Source of the DNA: Kitasatospora acidiphila
GTDB taxonomy: Bacteria; Actinomycetota; Actinomycetes; Streptomycetales; Streptomycetaceae
Direction of reading: 5' to 3'
Assembly: GCF_006636205.1 (NCBI RefSeq)
Contig: NZ_VIGB01000003.1
Span: forward strand, 3,648,501-3,712,500
Length of the DNA: 64,000 nucleotides
The notes under the pieces are model-generated. The model did no database searches and was not told the DNA's origin. It saw only the letters and a program-made list of their open reading frames with translations. This document shows positions 54,531 through 63,979 of this stretch, piece after piece (position 1 is the first letter of the stretch; each line of letters starts with the position of its first letter). Both the position numbers and the translations under genes were made by a program.

Positions 54531-54721
54531 CTCGTCTCCGGGGGCCACGAATTCAACAGTACGAAGTCGGCCGACCGCACAGCGTACACCGTGATACGTG
54601 AGACTTTCGGGACAATGACCAACGTCACGGACATTTCGGACATCTTCCCCTGCAGCACCAGCCGTCCATGGGGCAGGGTGGAGACGTTCCCAAGTTCCAC
54701 TCCGCCCAAGGAGTACGTTCC

Positions 54722-55666
54722 GTGAGCGCCGTGTACATCTCGCTGCTGCTGATCCTGATCGCCGTGTCGTCAGCCGTCCTCGTTCGGGTACGCCGCCTCT
54801 CCCGCCAACTGGCCGCGCAGGCCGGGGCGGAGCGGGACGGCGCACTGGACGTGGCGTCGATACGCCGGGCCGTCGCCGAGGCGCTGGCCGCCGACCGGGA
54901 GCGGGAGATCAGCGAGGCCCGGGCGTTCTGGGCCGAGCAGGAGGCCCGCGCGGCCGAGGACGACCCGCTGCTGGACGCCCCGTTCCCGACCGGCGAGTTG
55001 GACGGCCCGCTGAACGGACTGGCGGGCCTCGGCGCGGAGAACTGGCCGGTCTTCTTCCCCCGCCCGACCGGCCCGCAGGAGGCGGCGGACAGCGCCGACA
55101 CCATCGACCCGGCGTTCGGCGAGGCGCTGCGCTCCGCGCTGGAGGGCATGATCAGCGACAGCGGGGCGCTGCCCGGCCCGGTCAACCACCCGAGCATGCC
55201 CGGCGCCCCCACCCAGAACGACCACGACCAGCGCGCCCGCCGGGAGGCCGACCTGCTGGCCACCGGCCTGGAAGCCGGGCTGCTCGACCCCGAGCCGGCC
55301 CAGGCCGAGCCGGCCCCCGACCCGCGCCGCCACCCCTCGCACCCGGACTTCGTGCCCAGCCCCACCCCGTCCCGCGAGTGGACCGACACCCGGCTGACCG
55401 CGCTGGCCGAGGAGCGGGTGGCCCTGACCGACGTGCGCCCCGGCCCGCTGGGCACCCTGGACGTCTACGCCTTCGCCGACGGCACCACGCTCTGCGTGGC
55501 GCCCGGCGACCGCGAGGCGGCCTACCGGCTGATCGACGCGGTGCGGGGCGGCGAGGACGTCCGGCTGCTCGGCGGCTCCCGGTTCTCCGGCTCCTACTCG
55601 CTGACCTTCTCCACCGACGAGGAGGCCGTCTACGTGCTGGCCGACCGGGTGGTGGCCAGCATCTGA
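54722..55666 (+). CDS. Membrane-anchored hypothetical protein
   Basis: A 314-aa protein. One N-terminal helix (residues 4-22) is followed by a coiled coil, a long Pro/Asp/Glu-rich disordered region and a C-terminal folded domain (TRLTALAEERVALTDVRPG to the end VYVLADRVVASI). It starts with GTG at 54722 behind AAGGAG. No family name is recognised. It is conserved in this position near bldA in streptomycetes as far as I recall. Confidence 0.75.
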   Translation: MSAVYISLLLILIAVSSAVLVRVRRLSRQLAAQAGAERDGALDVASIRRAVAEALAADREREISEARAFWAEQEARAAEDDPLLDAPFPTGELDGPLNGLAGLGAENWPVFFPRPTGPQEAADSADTIDPAFGEALRSALEGMISDSGALPGPVNHPSMPGAPTQNDHDQRARREADLLATGLEAGLLDPEPAQAEPAPDPRRHPSHPDFVPSPTPSREWTDTRLTALAEERVALTDVRPGPLGTLDVYAFADGTTLCVAPGDREAAYRLIDAVRGGEDVRLLGGSRFSGSYSLTFSTDEEAVYVLADRVVASI

Positions 55667-55687
55667 GGGACCGTCACCGGCAGCGGC

Positions 55688-56044
55688 TCAGCCGCAGAGC
55701 CTCGCCACCGCGTCGACCGCCGCGACCGCCTCCGCCAGGAGCGCGGCCGCGGCTTCGTCGTTCCCGGGGGTGTCGTCCGCGAGGGCGGCCACCAGGTCGT
55801 GCCCGGTCACCGCGATCTGGTCGCCGACGGCGAAGGCGCCGGCGTCCGGCAGCTCGCGCACCGCCGCCTGCGGGCCCTCGGCCAGCCGCTGGGTGCGGGC
55901 CGCCAACTCCCCGGCCAGTGCCAGCCCCGCCGCGGCCCGCGACGGGTGGCCGGGCACCGCGCCGAGCAGCCGGCTCTGCGGCATGGCTCGAAACCGGTCG
56001 GCGAGGTGGTCGACGGCGTCGAGCAGTTCGGTGGCATCGGGCAT
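55688..56044 (-). CDS. 118-aa helical hypothetical protein
   Basis: A small all-helical soluble protein, Ala/Leu-rich (MPDATELLDAVDHLADRFRAM..., ending AVDAVARLCG). No family is recognised. The ATG at 56044 is preferred. It lies between the membrane protein and bldA, transcribed in the same direction as bldA. Confidence 0.7.
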   Translation of the reverse strand: MPDATELLDAVDHLADRFRAMPQSRLLGAVPGHPSRAAAGLALAGELAARTQRLAEGPQAAVRELPDAGAFAVGDQIAVTGHDLVAALADDTPGNDEAAAALLAEAVAAVDAVARLCG

Positions 56045-56130
56045 GGTCCTGAGCCTAGCCGCTGGTGGCGCCGGCTCAGGGATTCCCGAGCCGGCCCTAC
56101 CCCCCACCGGTAAGCGGCGCTGTGCACAGG

Positions 56131-56212
56131 TGCCCGGAGCCGGACTCGAACCGGCACGGCCTCGCGGCCAAGCAGTTTTAAGCTGCCCGTGTCTGCGTTC
56201 CACCATCCGGGC
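56131..56212 (-). tRNA. bldA: tRNA-Leu(UAA), bldA
   Basis: A class II tRNA of 82 nt without an encoded CCA. The acceptor GCCCGGA (56212 inward) pairs with TCCGGGC, followed by discriminator A. The anticodon arm is GGCAG-CTTAAAA-CTGCT, giving anticodon TAA (56180-56178). There is a long variable arm (CCGCGAGG-type) and a T-arm CCGGTTCGAGTCCGG. This is the only tRNA decoding UUA, i.e. bldA, which gates TTA-containing genes of development and secondary metabolism. A TAGGCT -10-like box lies at 56253-56248 upstream. Two TTA genes are in this window. Confidence 0.97.
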
Positions 56213-56535
56213 CGGACCCGCATCGCCCGTTTCTCCGGGCACCCCCGAGCCTAGCCGTCCTGATCGCCCTTGCGCATGTTCCTTACCGAGGAAGTTGTCA
56301 TGTTTCCTTGCCATCTGACGAACTGTCCGCCATTCGGCCAGGAAGCATCGGGATCCGGCCATCAGGGTCGGCGTCATACCGCAGGAGGAGACCGGGCGGC
56401 TCGGATCAGACCGTCGGTTGGGGGCTCAACCGTCCCCCGGGCGACGTTGTGCACCCTGGTCACGGGTGAGCATGGAGTAGTCCCCGCAGTGCGCCGCAAG
56501 GCCGGTGCCTGCCCACCCGATCCAGGAGCAGTCTC
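56213..56535. other. Divergent promoter region of bldA and the MacB-like ABC
   Basis: This 323-base region has no gene. It contains the bldA -10-like TAGGCT and the direct repeat described below. The ABC operon promoter was not located. Confidence 0.5.
56275..56312. repeat. Direct repeat CATGTTCCTTACC / CATGTTTCCTTGCC
   Basis: Two near-identical copies (56275-56287 and 56299-56312) are spaced by 24 bases, start to start, in the bldA upstream region. Likely binding sites for one regulator on one DNA face (about two turns). Confidence 0.5.
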
Positions 56536-57306
56536 ATGACCACGACGACCGCGGCCGTTCGAACCGGCCGCGCGGCCGCCAAGGCAGTCGGACTCAACAA
56601 GGTCTACGGCGCCGGCGAGACCAGGGTGGTGGCCCTGGACGACGTCAGCGTCGAGTTCCGGCAGGGCGAGTTCACCGCGATCATGGGACCGTCGGGTTCC
56701 GGCAAGTCGACCCTGATGCACTGCATGGCCGGGCTGGACGCGGTCTCCTCGGGCTCCGCCACAATCGGCGACACCGAACTGGTCGGGCTGAAGGACAAGC
56801 AGCTGACCCAGCTGCGCCGGGACAAGATCGGCTTCATCTTCCAGGCCTTCAACCTGCTGCCGACCCTGACCGCGCTGGAGAACATCACGCTGCCGATGGA
56901 CATCGCCGGCCGCAAGGTCGACAAGGCCTGGCTGGACGCGGTGGTGGACACCGTGGGCCTGTCCGGCCGCCTCAGCCACCGCCCGAGCCAGCTCTCCGGC
57001 GGCCAGCAGCAGCGGGTGGCCTGCGCCCGGGCCCTGGCCGGCCGCCCCGAGATCATCTTCGCCGACGAGCCGACCGGCAACCTGGACTCCCGCTCCGGCG
57101 GCGAGATCCTCGCCTTCCTGCGCAACTCGGTGCGCGACCTCGGCCAGACCGTGGTCATGGTGACCCACGACCCGGTGGCCGCGAGCTACGCGGACCGGGT
57201 GGTCTTCCTGGCCGACGGCCGGATCGTCGACGAGCTGACCGCCCCCACCGCCGACGCGGTGCTGGACCGGATGCGCAGCTTCGACGCGAAGGGGCGGACC
57301 AGCTGA
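56536..57306 (+). CDS. MacB/LolD-type ABC ATPase
   Basis: A 256-aa ATPase. Walker A is GPSGSGKST, Q-loop FIFQAFNLLP, signature LSGGQQQRVA, Walker B IIFADEPTGNLD, and H-loop MVTHDP. It pairs with the FtsX-like permease whose ATG starts at the last base of its stop codon. Such systems move lipoproteins, peptides or drive mechanotransmission. Confidence 0.96.
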   Translation: MTTTTAAVRTGRAAAKAVGLNKVYGAGETRVVALDDVSVEFRQGEFTAIMGPSGSGKSTLMHCMAGLDAVSSGSATIGDTELVGLKDKQLTQLRRDKIGFIFQAFNLLPTLTALENITLPMDIAGRKVDKAWLDAVVDTVGLSGRLSHRPSQLSGGQQQRVACARALAGRPEIIFADEPTGNLDSRSGGEILAFLRNSVRDLGQTVVMVTHDPVAASYADRVVFLADGRIVDELTAPTADAVLDRMRSFDAKGRTS

Positions 57307-59852
57307 TGTACCGCACCGCACTGCGCAATGTGCTGGCCCACAAGGGCCGACTGCTGATGACCATGCTGGCCGTGCTGCTCGGCACCGCCTTCGTGGCCGG
57401 CACCCTGGTCTTCTCCGACACCTTCGGCTCCGCCCTGAAGAACAGCTACAGCAAGAGCTACGACCACCTCTCGGTGCGGATCGACGACAACAACGCCGCC
57501 CCGGCCGGCATAGCCGACGAGAACACCGGCGCCGACGACCCGCACCTGACCGCGGCCACCGTCAGCAAGCTCGCCGCCCTGCCCGGGGTGGCCCAGGCCC
57601 GCGGCGTGGTGAACGGCTTCACCGCGGTGGCCGACAGGAGCGGCAAGAGCATCGGCCAGGACTCGATGGGCGGCAACTTCGCCCCCGGCGCCGACGGCCA
57701 GGACGCCCGCTACCAGATGGTCCAGGGCCAGGGTCCGCAGCACAGCGGCGAGATAGCGCTCGACAAGGCCAGCGCCGACAAGGCCGGCTACCACGTCGGC
57801 GACACCGTCCGGGTGGCGGTCACCGGCCCGGCCATGGACGCCAAGCTGACCGGCATCTTCACCACCGACGACCCGGGGGTGAGCTCCGGCAACCCGCTGA
57901 CGCTGTTCGACACCGCCAGCGCGCAGCGACTGCTGCTGCAGCCCGGCCAGTTCGACGCCATCGAGCTGGTCGCCGCGGGCGGCACCAGCCAGGCCACCCT
58001 GGTCGGCGAGGCCCAGCAGGTACTGCCGAACGCCCACAACATCACGCTCAAGAGTGCCGATCAACTGGTGGCCGACCAGCAGCAGATGATCCAGGAAGGC
58101 ACCAAGAGCATGCGCACCATGCTGCTGGCCTTCGCCGGGATCTCGCTCTTCGTCGGCATCTTCATCATCGCCAACACCTTCACCATGCTGGTCGCCCAGC
58201 GCACCCGTGAGCTCGCCCTGCTGCGCGCCATCGGGGCCAGCCGCAAGCAGGTCACCCGCTCGGTGCTGGTCGAGGCGCTGCTGATCGGCACGGTCGCCGC
58301 GGTGGCCGGTCTGCTGGCCGGCATCGGGATCGGCGCCGGCCTGCAGTCGCTGATCGGCTCGCTGGGCAACGGCAGCACCCCCACCGGGCCGCTGATCATC
58401 AGCCCGACCACCGTGGTGGCCGCGCTGGCCACCGGCATCGTGGTGACCGTGCTGTCCGCCCTGCTGCCGGCCCGCCGCGCCGCCCGGATCGCCCCGGTGG
58501 CCGCGATGAGCAGCGCCGACCAGCCCGCCAGCCAGAAGAGCCTGGTGGTCCGCAACACCATCGGCGCGGTGATCACCGCCGGTGGTCTGGCGCTGATCAT
58601 CGGGGCCTCCCAGGGCACCGGCGGCAACTCGGCGCTGGCCGGCGGTGCCGCCGGCTCGCTGATCGGGATCTTCATCCTGACCCCGCTGCTCTCCCGGCCG
58701 CTGATCGCGCTGGTCGGCCCGCTGCTGGCCGCTCTGTTCGGGGTCTCCGGCAAGCTGGCCCGGCAGAACGCGGTGCGCAACCCGCGCCGCACCGCCGCCA
58801 CCGCCTCGGCGCTGACCATCGGTCTGACCCTGGTCTCCGCGCTGACCGTGCTGGGCGCCTCGTTCAACGGCATGCTGGACCGCGAGGTCACCAACGGCAT
58901 GAAGGCCGACTACGCGGTGGGCCTCTCCAACGGGCTGAGCGTCTCCCCCGACATCGCCACCCGGGTCGCCCAGGCGCCCGGCGTGACCGCGGCCTCCCCG
59001 CTGACCGAGAGCCACCTCAAGATCGGCGACAGCCACCGCGGCGTCTCCGGCCTCGACGCGGCGCACGCCGCCCAGGTGATGAACCTCGGTGTCACCAGCG
59101 GCTCGGTCGACGCGCTCGGCCAGGGCAAGCTGCTGATCACGGCCGACGTCGCCAAGTCGATGAACGTCGGCGTCGGCAGCACCGTGCCGGCCGTCTTCCC
59201 GGACGGCCCCGCCTCACTGACCGTCGGCGGGATCTTCACCGACAACGCGCTGCTCAAGTCGGTGGTGGTGGACAACGCGGTGCTGACCGCGCACCACGTG
59301 CAGAGCAACACCAACGTGGTGCTGGTGAAGGGCACCGGCGGTGAGAGCCAGTCGCTGCGCCAGGCCCTGGTGGCCGCCGGCGGCGACAACCCGCTGATCG
59401 ACGTGCAGACCAAGCAGGACCTGAAGAACAAGGTCAGCTCGGTGATCGCGTTCGCGCTGAACATGCTCTACGGCCTGCTGGCGATGTCGATCGTGGTGGC
59501 CGTGCTCGGCGTGATCAACACCATGGCGATGTCGGTCTTCGAGCGGAAGCGGGAGATCGGCATGCTGCGGGCGATCGGCCTGGACCGACGGGCCGTCAAG
59601 CGGATGGTCCGGCTGGAGTCGGTGGTGATCTCGCTGTTCGGCGCGGTGCTCGGCCTGGTCCTCGGCTGCTTCCTGGCCTGGGCGGTCAACGGCTCGCTGA
59701 AGGACTCGGTCGCCAACCTGACCACGGTGCTGCCCTGGGGCCAGCTGCTGGTCTTCCTGGGACTGTCCGCGGTGGTCGGCCTGGTGGCCGCGTTCTGGCC
59801 GTCCCGGCGGGCCGCCAAGCTGGACATCCTGGACAGCATCAAGGCCGCCTGA
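57306..59852 (+). CDS. FtsX-family ABC permease, two FtsX domains
   Basis: An 848-aa permease with an N-terminal helix, a periplasmic MacB-like domain, and two FtsX blocks (about residues 270-400 and 730-845). The large extracytoplasmic parts lie before each FtsX block. The motif ELALLRAIGASRKQV and its repeat EIGMLRAIGLDRRAV mark the two halves. It starts at the A of TGATG, overlapping the ATPase stop by 1 base. The substrate is unknown; antimicrobial-peptide resistance and lipoprotein handling are both plausible. Confidence 0.94.
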   Translation: MYRTALRNVLAHKGRLLMTMLAVLLGTAFVAGTLVFSDTFGSALKNSYSKSYDHLSVRIDDNNAAPAGIADENTGADDPHLTAATVSKLAALPGVAQARGVVNGFTAVADRSGKSIGQDSMGGNFAPGADGQDARYQMVQGQGPQHSGEIALDKASADKAGYHVGDTVRVAVTGPAMDAKLTGIFTTDDPGVSSGNPLTLFDTASAQRLLLQPGQFDAIELVAAGGTSQATLVGEAQQVLPNAHNITLKSADQLVADQQQMIQEGTKSMRTMLLAFAGISLFVGIFIIANTFTMLVAQRTRELALLRAIGASRKQVTRSVLVEALLIGTVAAVAGLLAGIGIGAGLQSLIGSLGNGSTPTGPLIISPTTVVAALATGIVVTVLSALLPARRAARIAPVAAMSSADQPASQKSLVVRNTIGAVITAGGLALIIGASQGTGGNSALAGGAAGSLIGIFILTPLLSRPLIALVGPLLAALFGVSGKLARQNAVRNPRRTAATASALTIGLTLVSALTVLGASFNGMLDREVTNGMKADYAVGLSNGLSVSPDIATRVAQAPGVTAASPLTESHLKIGDSHRGVSGLDAAHAAQVMNLGVTSGSVDALGQGKLLITADVAKSMNVGVGSTVPAVFPDGPASLTVGGIFTDNALLKSVVVDNAVLTAHHVQSNTNVVLVKGTGGESQSLRQALVAAGGDNPLIDVQTKQDLKNKVSSVIAFALNMLYGLLAMSIVVAVLGVINTMAMSVFERKREIGMLRAIGLDRRAVKRMVRLESVVISLFGAVLGLVLGCFLAWAVNGSLKDSVANLTTVLPWGQLLVFLGLSAVVGLVAAFWPSRRAAKLDILDSIKAA

Positions 59853-59868
59853 CGGAACCGGGCATGCG

Positions 59869-59914
59869 AAAGGGCCTCGGCCCGGTGGTCCTCTCCACCG
59901 GGCCGAGGCCCTTT
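59869..59914. terminator. Bidirectional terminator, ABC permease / ndh
   Basis: A 20-bp perfect stem: 59869-59888 (AAAGGGCC...GGTGG) pairs with 59895-59914, with a 6-base loop and A/T-rich ends. This is the longest hairpin in the window. Confidence 0.95.
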
Positions 59915-60051
59915 GCCGATCCTGCTGATTCGTACTCCGCCCGGTCGCACAACCGGCTGAGCACCACGGAGGTCGTGGTCCGGCGGCGCTGCCGGGCGGA
60001 GGGCCTCCGACTCATACCCCGGACTCGCCGCCCGGGATCAGTCGCTGCTGA

Positions 60052-61422
60052 TTACTTCCCGGCGAGCGCCTTGTCCGACTCGGCAGGCGCGGTGGCCGGC
60101 TTCGGCCGGGCCGGTCCGGCGGCCTCCTGGAAGGCGTCGAACGGCTTCTCCATCTGGGCGAGGCCGACGGTCTCCCGCTTGAGGAACATCGCCAGCGTCC
60201 AGTCGGTGAAGACCCGGATCTTCCGGTTCATGGTCGGCACCATCGCGCCGTGGTACAGGCGGTGGAACCACCAGGCCGGGCGGCCCTTCAGCTTGACCTT
60301 GCCGAAGAGGATCGCGACGCCCTTGTGCAGGCCCAGACCGGCGACCGCACCGAGGTTCTTGTGCTTGTACTCCTTCTGCGGGAAGCCCCGCATGCCGGAG
60401 ACGACGTTGTCACCGAGGACGGCCGCCTGGCGCACCGCGTGCTGCGCGTTCGGCGGGCACCAGGCGCCCTCGCCGGAGGCGAGGTCCGGCACCTGGGCGT
60501 TGTCGCCGGCCGCCCAGACGTAGTCGAAGCCCTGCACCTGCAGGGTCGGAGCGGTGTCGACGTGACCGCGCGGGCCCAGCGGCAGGCCGAAGTTGGCGAC
60601 CACCGGGTTCGGCTTGACGCCCGCGGTCCACACGATGGTGGCCGCGTCCATCTCCTCGCCGTTCTTCAGCACCACGTGCTGGTCGACGCAGGAGTCCATC
60701 GAGGTCTCGATGAAGACCTCGATGTTGCGCTCCTCGAGCTTGCCCTTGGTCCACAGGCCCAGGTCGGGGCCCACCTCGGGCAGGATCCGGTTGGCGGCCT
60801 CGACCATGACGAAGCGCATGTCGTCACGGCTGACGGTCTTGTAGAGCTTGGCCGCGTCGCGGGCCATGTCCTCGACCTCGGCGATGGTCTCGACGCCGGC
60901 GAAGCCGCCGCCGATGACCACGAAGGTGAGGGCCTTGCGGCGGATCGCCTCGTCCGTGGTGGACTCGGCCTTGTCCAGCTGGGCCAGGACGTGGTTGCGG
61001 AGGCTGATCGCCTCCTCGACCGTCTTCATGCCGATGCCGTGCTCGGCCAGGCCGGGGATCGGGAAGGTGCGGGAGACCGAGCCGGTGGCCACGACCAGGT
61101 AGTCGAAGGGCAGCTCGTAGGTGTCGCCGGCGAGCGGCGCGATGGTGGCGACCTTGCGGGCGTGGTCCACCTCGGTCACCTGACCGGTGAGGACCTCCGC
61201 CTTCTTGAGGGCGCTGCGCAGCGGCGCGACGAGGTTGCGAGGCGCGACGTTGCCGCCGGCCGCCTCGGGAAGGAAGGGCAGGTACGTCATGTACGACCGC
61301 GGGTCGACGACCGTGACGGTCGCCTCCCCGAAGCGCATCTTCTTGAGGATGCGCATCGCGGCATACAGGCCGACGTAACCACCGCCGACAATGAGGATGC
61401 GAGGACGCTCCGTGGTGCTCAT
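60052..61422 (-). CDS. ndh: Type II NADH dehydrogenase
   Basis: A 456-aa FAD enzyme. The N-terminal FAD-binding motif is ILIVGGGYVGLYAA, the second nucleotide-binding motif VVIGGGFAGVE, and FAD motif DYVWAAGDNAQV. A C-terminal amphipathic/membrane region follows (KLKGRPAWWFHRLYHGAMVP). It passes electrons from NADH to quinone without pumping protons. The ATG at 61422 has no ribosome binding site; GATACT lies 7 bases before it, so it may be leaderless. Directly next to ppx in the conserved order. Confidence 0.96.
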   Translation of the reverse strand: MSTTERPRILIVGGGYVGLYAAMRILKKMRFGEATVTVVDPRSYMTYLPFLPEAAGGNVAPRNLVAPLRSALKKAEVLTGQVTEVDHARKVATIAPLAGDTYELPFDYLVVATGSVSRTFPIPGLAEHGIGMKTVEEAISLRNHVLAQLDKAESTTDEAIRRKALTFVVIGGGFAGVETIAEVEDMARDAAKLYKTVSRDDMRFVMVEAANRILPEVGPDLGLWTKGKLEERNIEVFIETSMDSCVDQHVVLKNGEEMDAATIVWTAGVKPNPVVANFGLPLGPRGHVDTAPTLQVQGFDYVWAAGDNAQVPDLASGEGAWCPPNAQHAVRQAAVLGDNVVSGMRGFPQKEYKHKNLGAVAGLGLHKGVAILFGKVKLKGRPAWWFHRLYHGAMVPTMNRKIRVFTDWTLAMFLKRETVGLAQMEKPFDAFQEAAGPARPKPATAPAESDKALAGK

Positions 61423-61842
61423 ATCGGAAAGTATCCAGCACCGCTCGGAGCACCCTTCGTGAGGCCCGTCACAAGGTGATGGACAGGGCCTGCTACACTG
61501 CCCGCCCACAACTCGGGCCCCACTCCTCCGCACGACTGCCGGGGGCGGCCTCGGGCGGACGTTTGAATTCCGCTCACCCGGTTGAGCAGCAGTGATCCGC
61601 CGTCACTGGCACCTTATCTGACACCTGTTTGGATTCCATCAGCCGATCCGGAACCCCACCTGGGATCCATCGGCCGCGGCCACCCCGGCACCTTCAATCC
61701 CGCATACCGGACGAACCGGTCGTCGGACTGCGGAGAACGGGGGAACTCCATGTGAAGAAATTCACGAAGCTTCTCGCGGCGCCGGGCGCGCCACCCCGGC
61801 CCGAGGGTCCCGGGCGGGGGGTGGCGGTCCGTCAGAAGGGGG
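61423..61842. other. Intergenic region with a possible gene remnant
   Basis: About 420 bases between ndh and ppx. At 61752 a GTG with GGGGGAA upstream opens a frame beginning (M)KKFTKLLAA, a typical start of a secreted protein signal peptide. It then turns into Arg/Pro-rich sequence antisense to ppx. It looks like the 5' stub of a lost gene. No other gene is supported. Confidence 0.4.
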
Positions 61843-62784
61843 TCAGGAGACCAGGCTCCAGGCGATGCCGTCCAGGATGTCGTGCTCGCTCACCACCAGC
61901 TCGGCGGCGCCGGTGCGCTCCATGATCGAACGCAGTACCAGCGCGCCGGCCCCGATCACGTCCACCCGCCCGGGGTGCAGCGACGGAATGGCCGCCCGCT
62001 CGGCGTGGGTGGCGCCGAGCAGCTGCTCGGTCACCTCGCGGACCCGGGTCAGCGAGAGCCTGGAGTGGTGGATCCGGGCCGACTGGTACTCCGGCAGGCC
62101 GAGCGCGATCGCGGCCACCGAGGTGACCGTGCCGGCCAGGCCGACCAGGGTGGCCGCCTCGGTCAGCGGCACCGCCTCGGCGGCGAGGTTCAGCCCCTGG
62201 GCGATGTCCGCCTCGGCCGCCGCGATCTGGACCGAGGTCGGCACGTCGGATCCGGCGAAGTGGCGCTCCGTCAGCCGCACCGAGCCGATGTCCACCGAGC
62301 GCGCGGCCCGTACCGTCTCGCCGCCCAGCACGAACTCGGTGGAGCCGCCGCCCAGGTCGAAGACCAGGTACGGGGCCGCGACCGAGGTGCCGGCCAGGCC
62401 CTTGGTGGCACCGGCGAAGGAGAGCTGTGCCTCCTCGTCACCCGAGACCACCTCCGGGTCGACCCCGAGGATCTCCCGCACGCCCTTGGCGAACTCGGCG
62501 CTGTTCTCGGCATCCCGGGAGGCGCTGGTGGCCACGAACCTGGTCCGCTCCGGGGCCACGCCGTACTCGGCGATCACCGCGGCGTACTCGCGGCAGGCCG
62601 CGAAGGTGCGCTCCAGCGCCTCGGGCGCCAACCGCCCGGTGCGGTCCACGTCCTGGCCGAGCCGCACGATGAGCATCCGGCGGTCCAGGTCGACGGCCCG
62701 CCCGGCCTGCGGGTCGATGTCGGCGATCAGCAGGCGGATCGAGTTGGTGCCGCAGTCGACCGCGGCCACCCGGATGCTGCTCAC
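61843..62784 (-). CDS. ppx: Ppx/GppA exopolyphosphatase family
   Basis: A 313-aa ASKHA phosphatase. Motif AVDCGTNSIRLLI is the phosphate-1 loop, and FDLGGGSTEFVLG the second. Other motifs are SASRDAENS and GLAGTVTSVAAIAL. It degrades polyphosphate and/or pppGpp. It starts with GTG at 62784, overlapping the DUF501 stop by GTGA, behind GAGGAGG. Confidence 0.95.
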   Translation of the reverse strand: MSSIRVAAVDCGTNSIRLLIADIDPQAGRAVDLDRRMLIVRLGQDVDRTGRLAPEALERTFAACREYAAVIAEYGVAPERTRFVATSASRDAENSAEFAKGVREILGVDPEVVSGDEEAQLSFAGATKGLAGTSVAAPYLVFDLGGGSTEFVLGGETVRAARSVDIGSVRLTERHFAGSDVPTSVQIAAAEADIAQGLNLAAEAVPLTEAATLVGLAGTVTSVAAIALGLPEYQSARIHHSRLSLTRVREVTEQLLGATHAERAAIPSLHPGRVDVIGAGALVLRSIMERTGAAELVVSEHDILDGIAWSLVS

Positions 62785-63458
62785 CGGCCCTCCTCGGGCT
62801 GCTCCGAACCGTCCTGCTCCGGCCCGTCCTGCTCCGACTCGGCGGCGGCCCGCTTGGCGGCCCGCTCGGCCGTCTTGCGCTCCTTGGCGGCGATCACCTC
62901 GGCGTGGTCCTCGGCCTCCTCGCGCTGGTGCCGCAGCGCCTCGACGCCGGTCTGGATCTGCTCCTCGGTGACGCAGGAGCCCTTGCGCCACCACTCGGGC
63001 AGCATCGCCAGCGCCTCGTCACCCAGCGGGTTGACGCCCTCGCCGGCCGCCAGCGAGTGGCCGACCAGCACGTGCAGGCACTTCACCCGGTCCGGCATGC
63101 CACCGGCCGACGGGAAGCCCTCCAGCACCTCGATGGCGTCCCGGCGGGCGATGTAGTCCTCGTGCGCCTTCTGGTAGGCGGCCGCCAGCTCCGGGTCCTC
63201 GGCCAGCCGGGCGGTCTGCTCCTTCATCACGCCGTCCGCCTCCAGGGTGCCGATCAGCGAGGCGGCCTTGGGGCAGGTCAGGTAGTAGAGGGTGGGGAAC
63301 GGCGTGCCGTCCGGCAGCCGGGGCGCGGTCTCCACCACATCGGGGTTGCCGCACGGGCAGCGGTGCGCGACGGCACGGGTGCCGCGCGGCACCCGGCCGA
63401 GCTGGGCCGCCACGGCGGCGAGGTCGCGGTCCGCGACGGGCTGGTTCTCAGTACTCAT
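62781..63458 (-). CDS. DUF501 domain protein
   Basis: A 225-aa cytoplasmic protein. DUF501 spans residues about 10-175, with HRCPCGNPDVVETAPRLPDG, FPTLYYLTCP and MPDRVKCLHVLVGHSLA. The tail is a charged coiled coil. Function unknown; always found between divIC and ppx in this lineage as far as I recall. Confidence 0.92.
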   Translation of the reverse strand: MSTENQPVADRDLAAVAAQLGRVPRGTRAVAHRCPCGNPDVVETAPRLPDGTPFPTLYYLTCPKAASLIGTLEADGVMKEQTARLAEDPELAAAYQKAHEDYIARRDAIEVLEGFPSAGGMPDRVKCLHVLVGHSLAAGEGVNPLGDEALAMLPEWWRKGSCVTEEQIQTGVEALRHQREEAEDHAEVIAAKERKTAERAAKRAAAESEQDGPEQDGSEQPEEGR

Positions 63459-63472
63459 GGCTCATCAGGTCT

Positions 63473-63895
63473 TCACGGAGCGGGGGCAGGGGAGGGTGAG
63501 GCGGCGGCGTCCACCGAGTTCCAGACGGTGGTGTACCAGGGGAGGGCCTTGGCGGCCGGCCCGGAGCCGGTGCCGGACGGCTGGGTGGCGCCGGGCCCCG
63601 GGGTGGGGTCGACGGCGGTGAACGGGGTCTCGCCGGGCATCGCGTAGTGCAGCCGCTGCCGGGCCTGGGCCTTGACGAACTCCGGGTCCTGCCAGCGGGC
63701 CTTCTCGGCGGTCAGCTGCTGCACCGCGTTCTTGGCCTGCTCGGCCTTGACCCGCTGGGCGGCGATCTCGTCCCGCTGGTTGATGAACTGACGTGCCGGA
63801 TAGGCCAGGATCGCCACCAGCGAGCAGAGCACCAGCACCAGCACGGTGGCCCGGCTGGTGAACCGCGGCCGCCCCGGGAACTTCCACGCTGCCAT
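63473..63895 (-). CDS. divIC: Septum formation initiator DivIC/FtsB
   Basis: A 140-aa bitopic protein. One helix (residues 17-34) is followed by a coiled coil (about 38-68) and a Pro/Ser-rich tail. The DivIC/FtsB hallmark is RQRLHYAMPGETPF. It works with DivIB/FtsQ and FtsL in septum assembly. The ATG at 63895 follows GAGGAG. It is 14 bases upstream of DUF501. Confidence 0.93.
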   Translation of the reverse strand: MAAWKFPGRPRFTSRATVLVLVLCSLVAILAYPARQFINQRDEIAAQRVKAEQAKNAVQQLTAEKARWQDPEFVKAQARQRLHYAMPGETPFTAVDPTPGPGATQPSGTGSGPAAKALPWYTTVWNSVDAAASPSPAPAP

Positions 63896-63918
63896 GAACT
63901 CCTCGCCCCTCCGTCGCG

Positions 63919-63963
63919 CCGGTGCCCCGGCCCCACCCTAAGCGGTGGCGGCCGGGGCACCGG
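63919..63963 (-). terminator. Enolase terminator
   Basis: CCGGTGCCCCGGCC (63919-63932) pairs with GGCCGGGGCACCGG (63950-63963), a perfect 14-bp stem that encloses a CCACC/GGTGG inner hairpin. Confidence 0.85.
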
Positions 63964-63979
63964 TCATTTGCCGAGTTCG

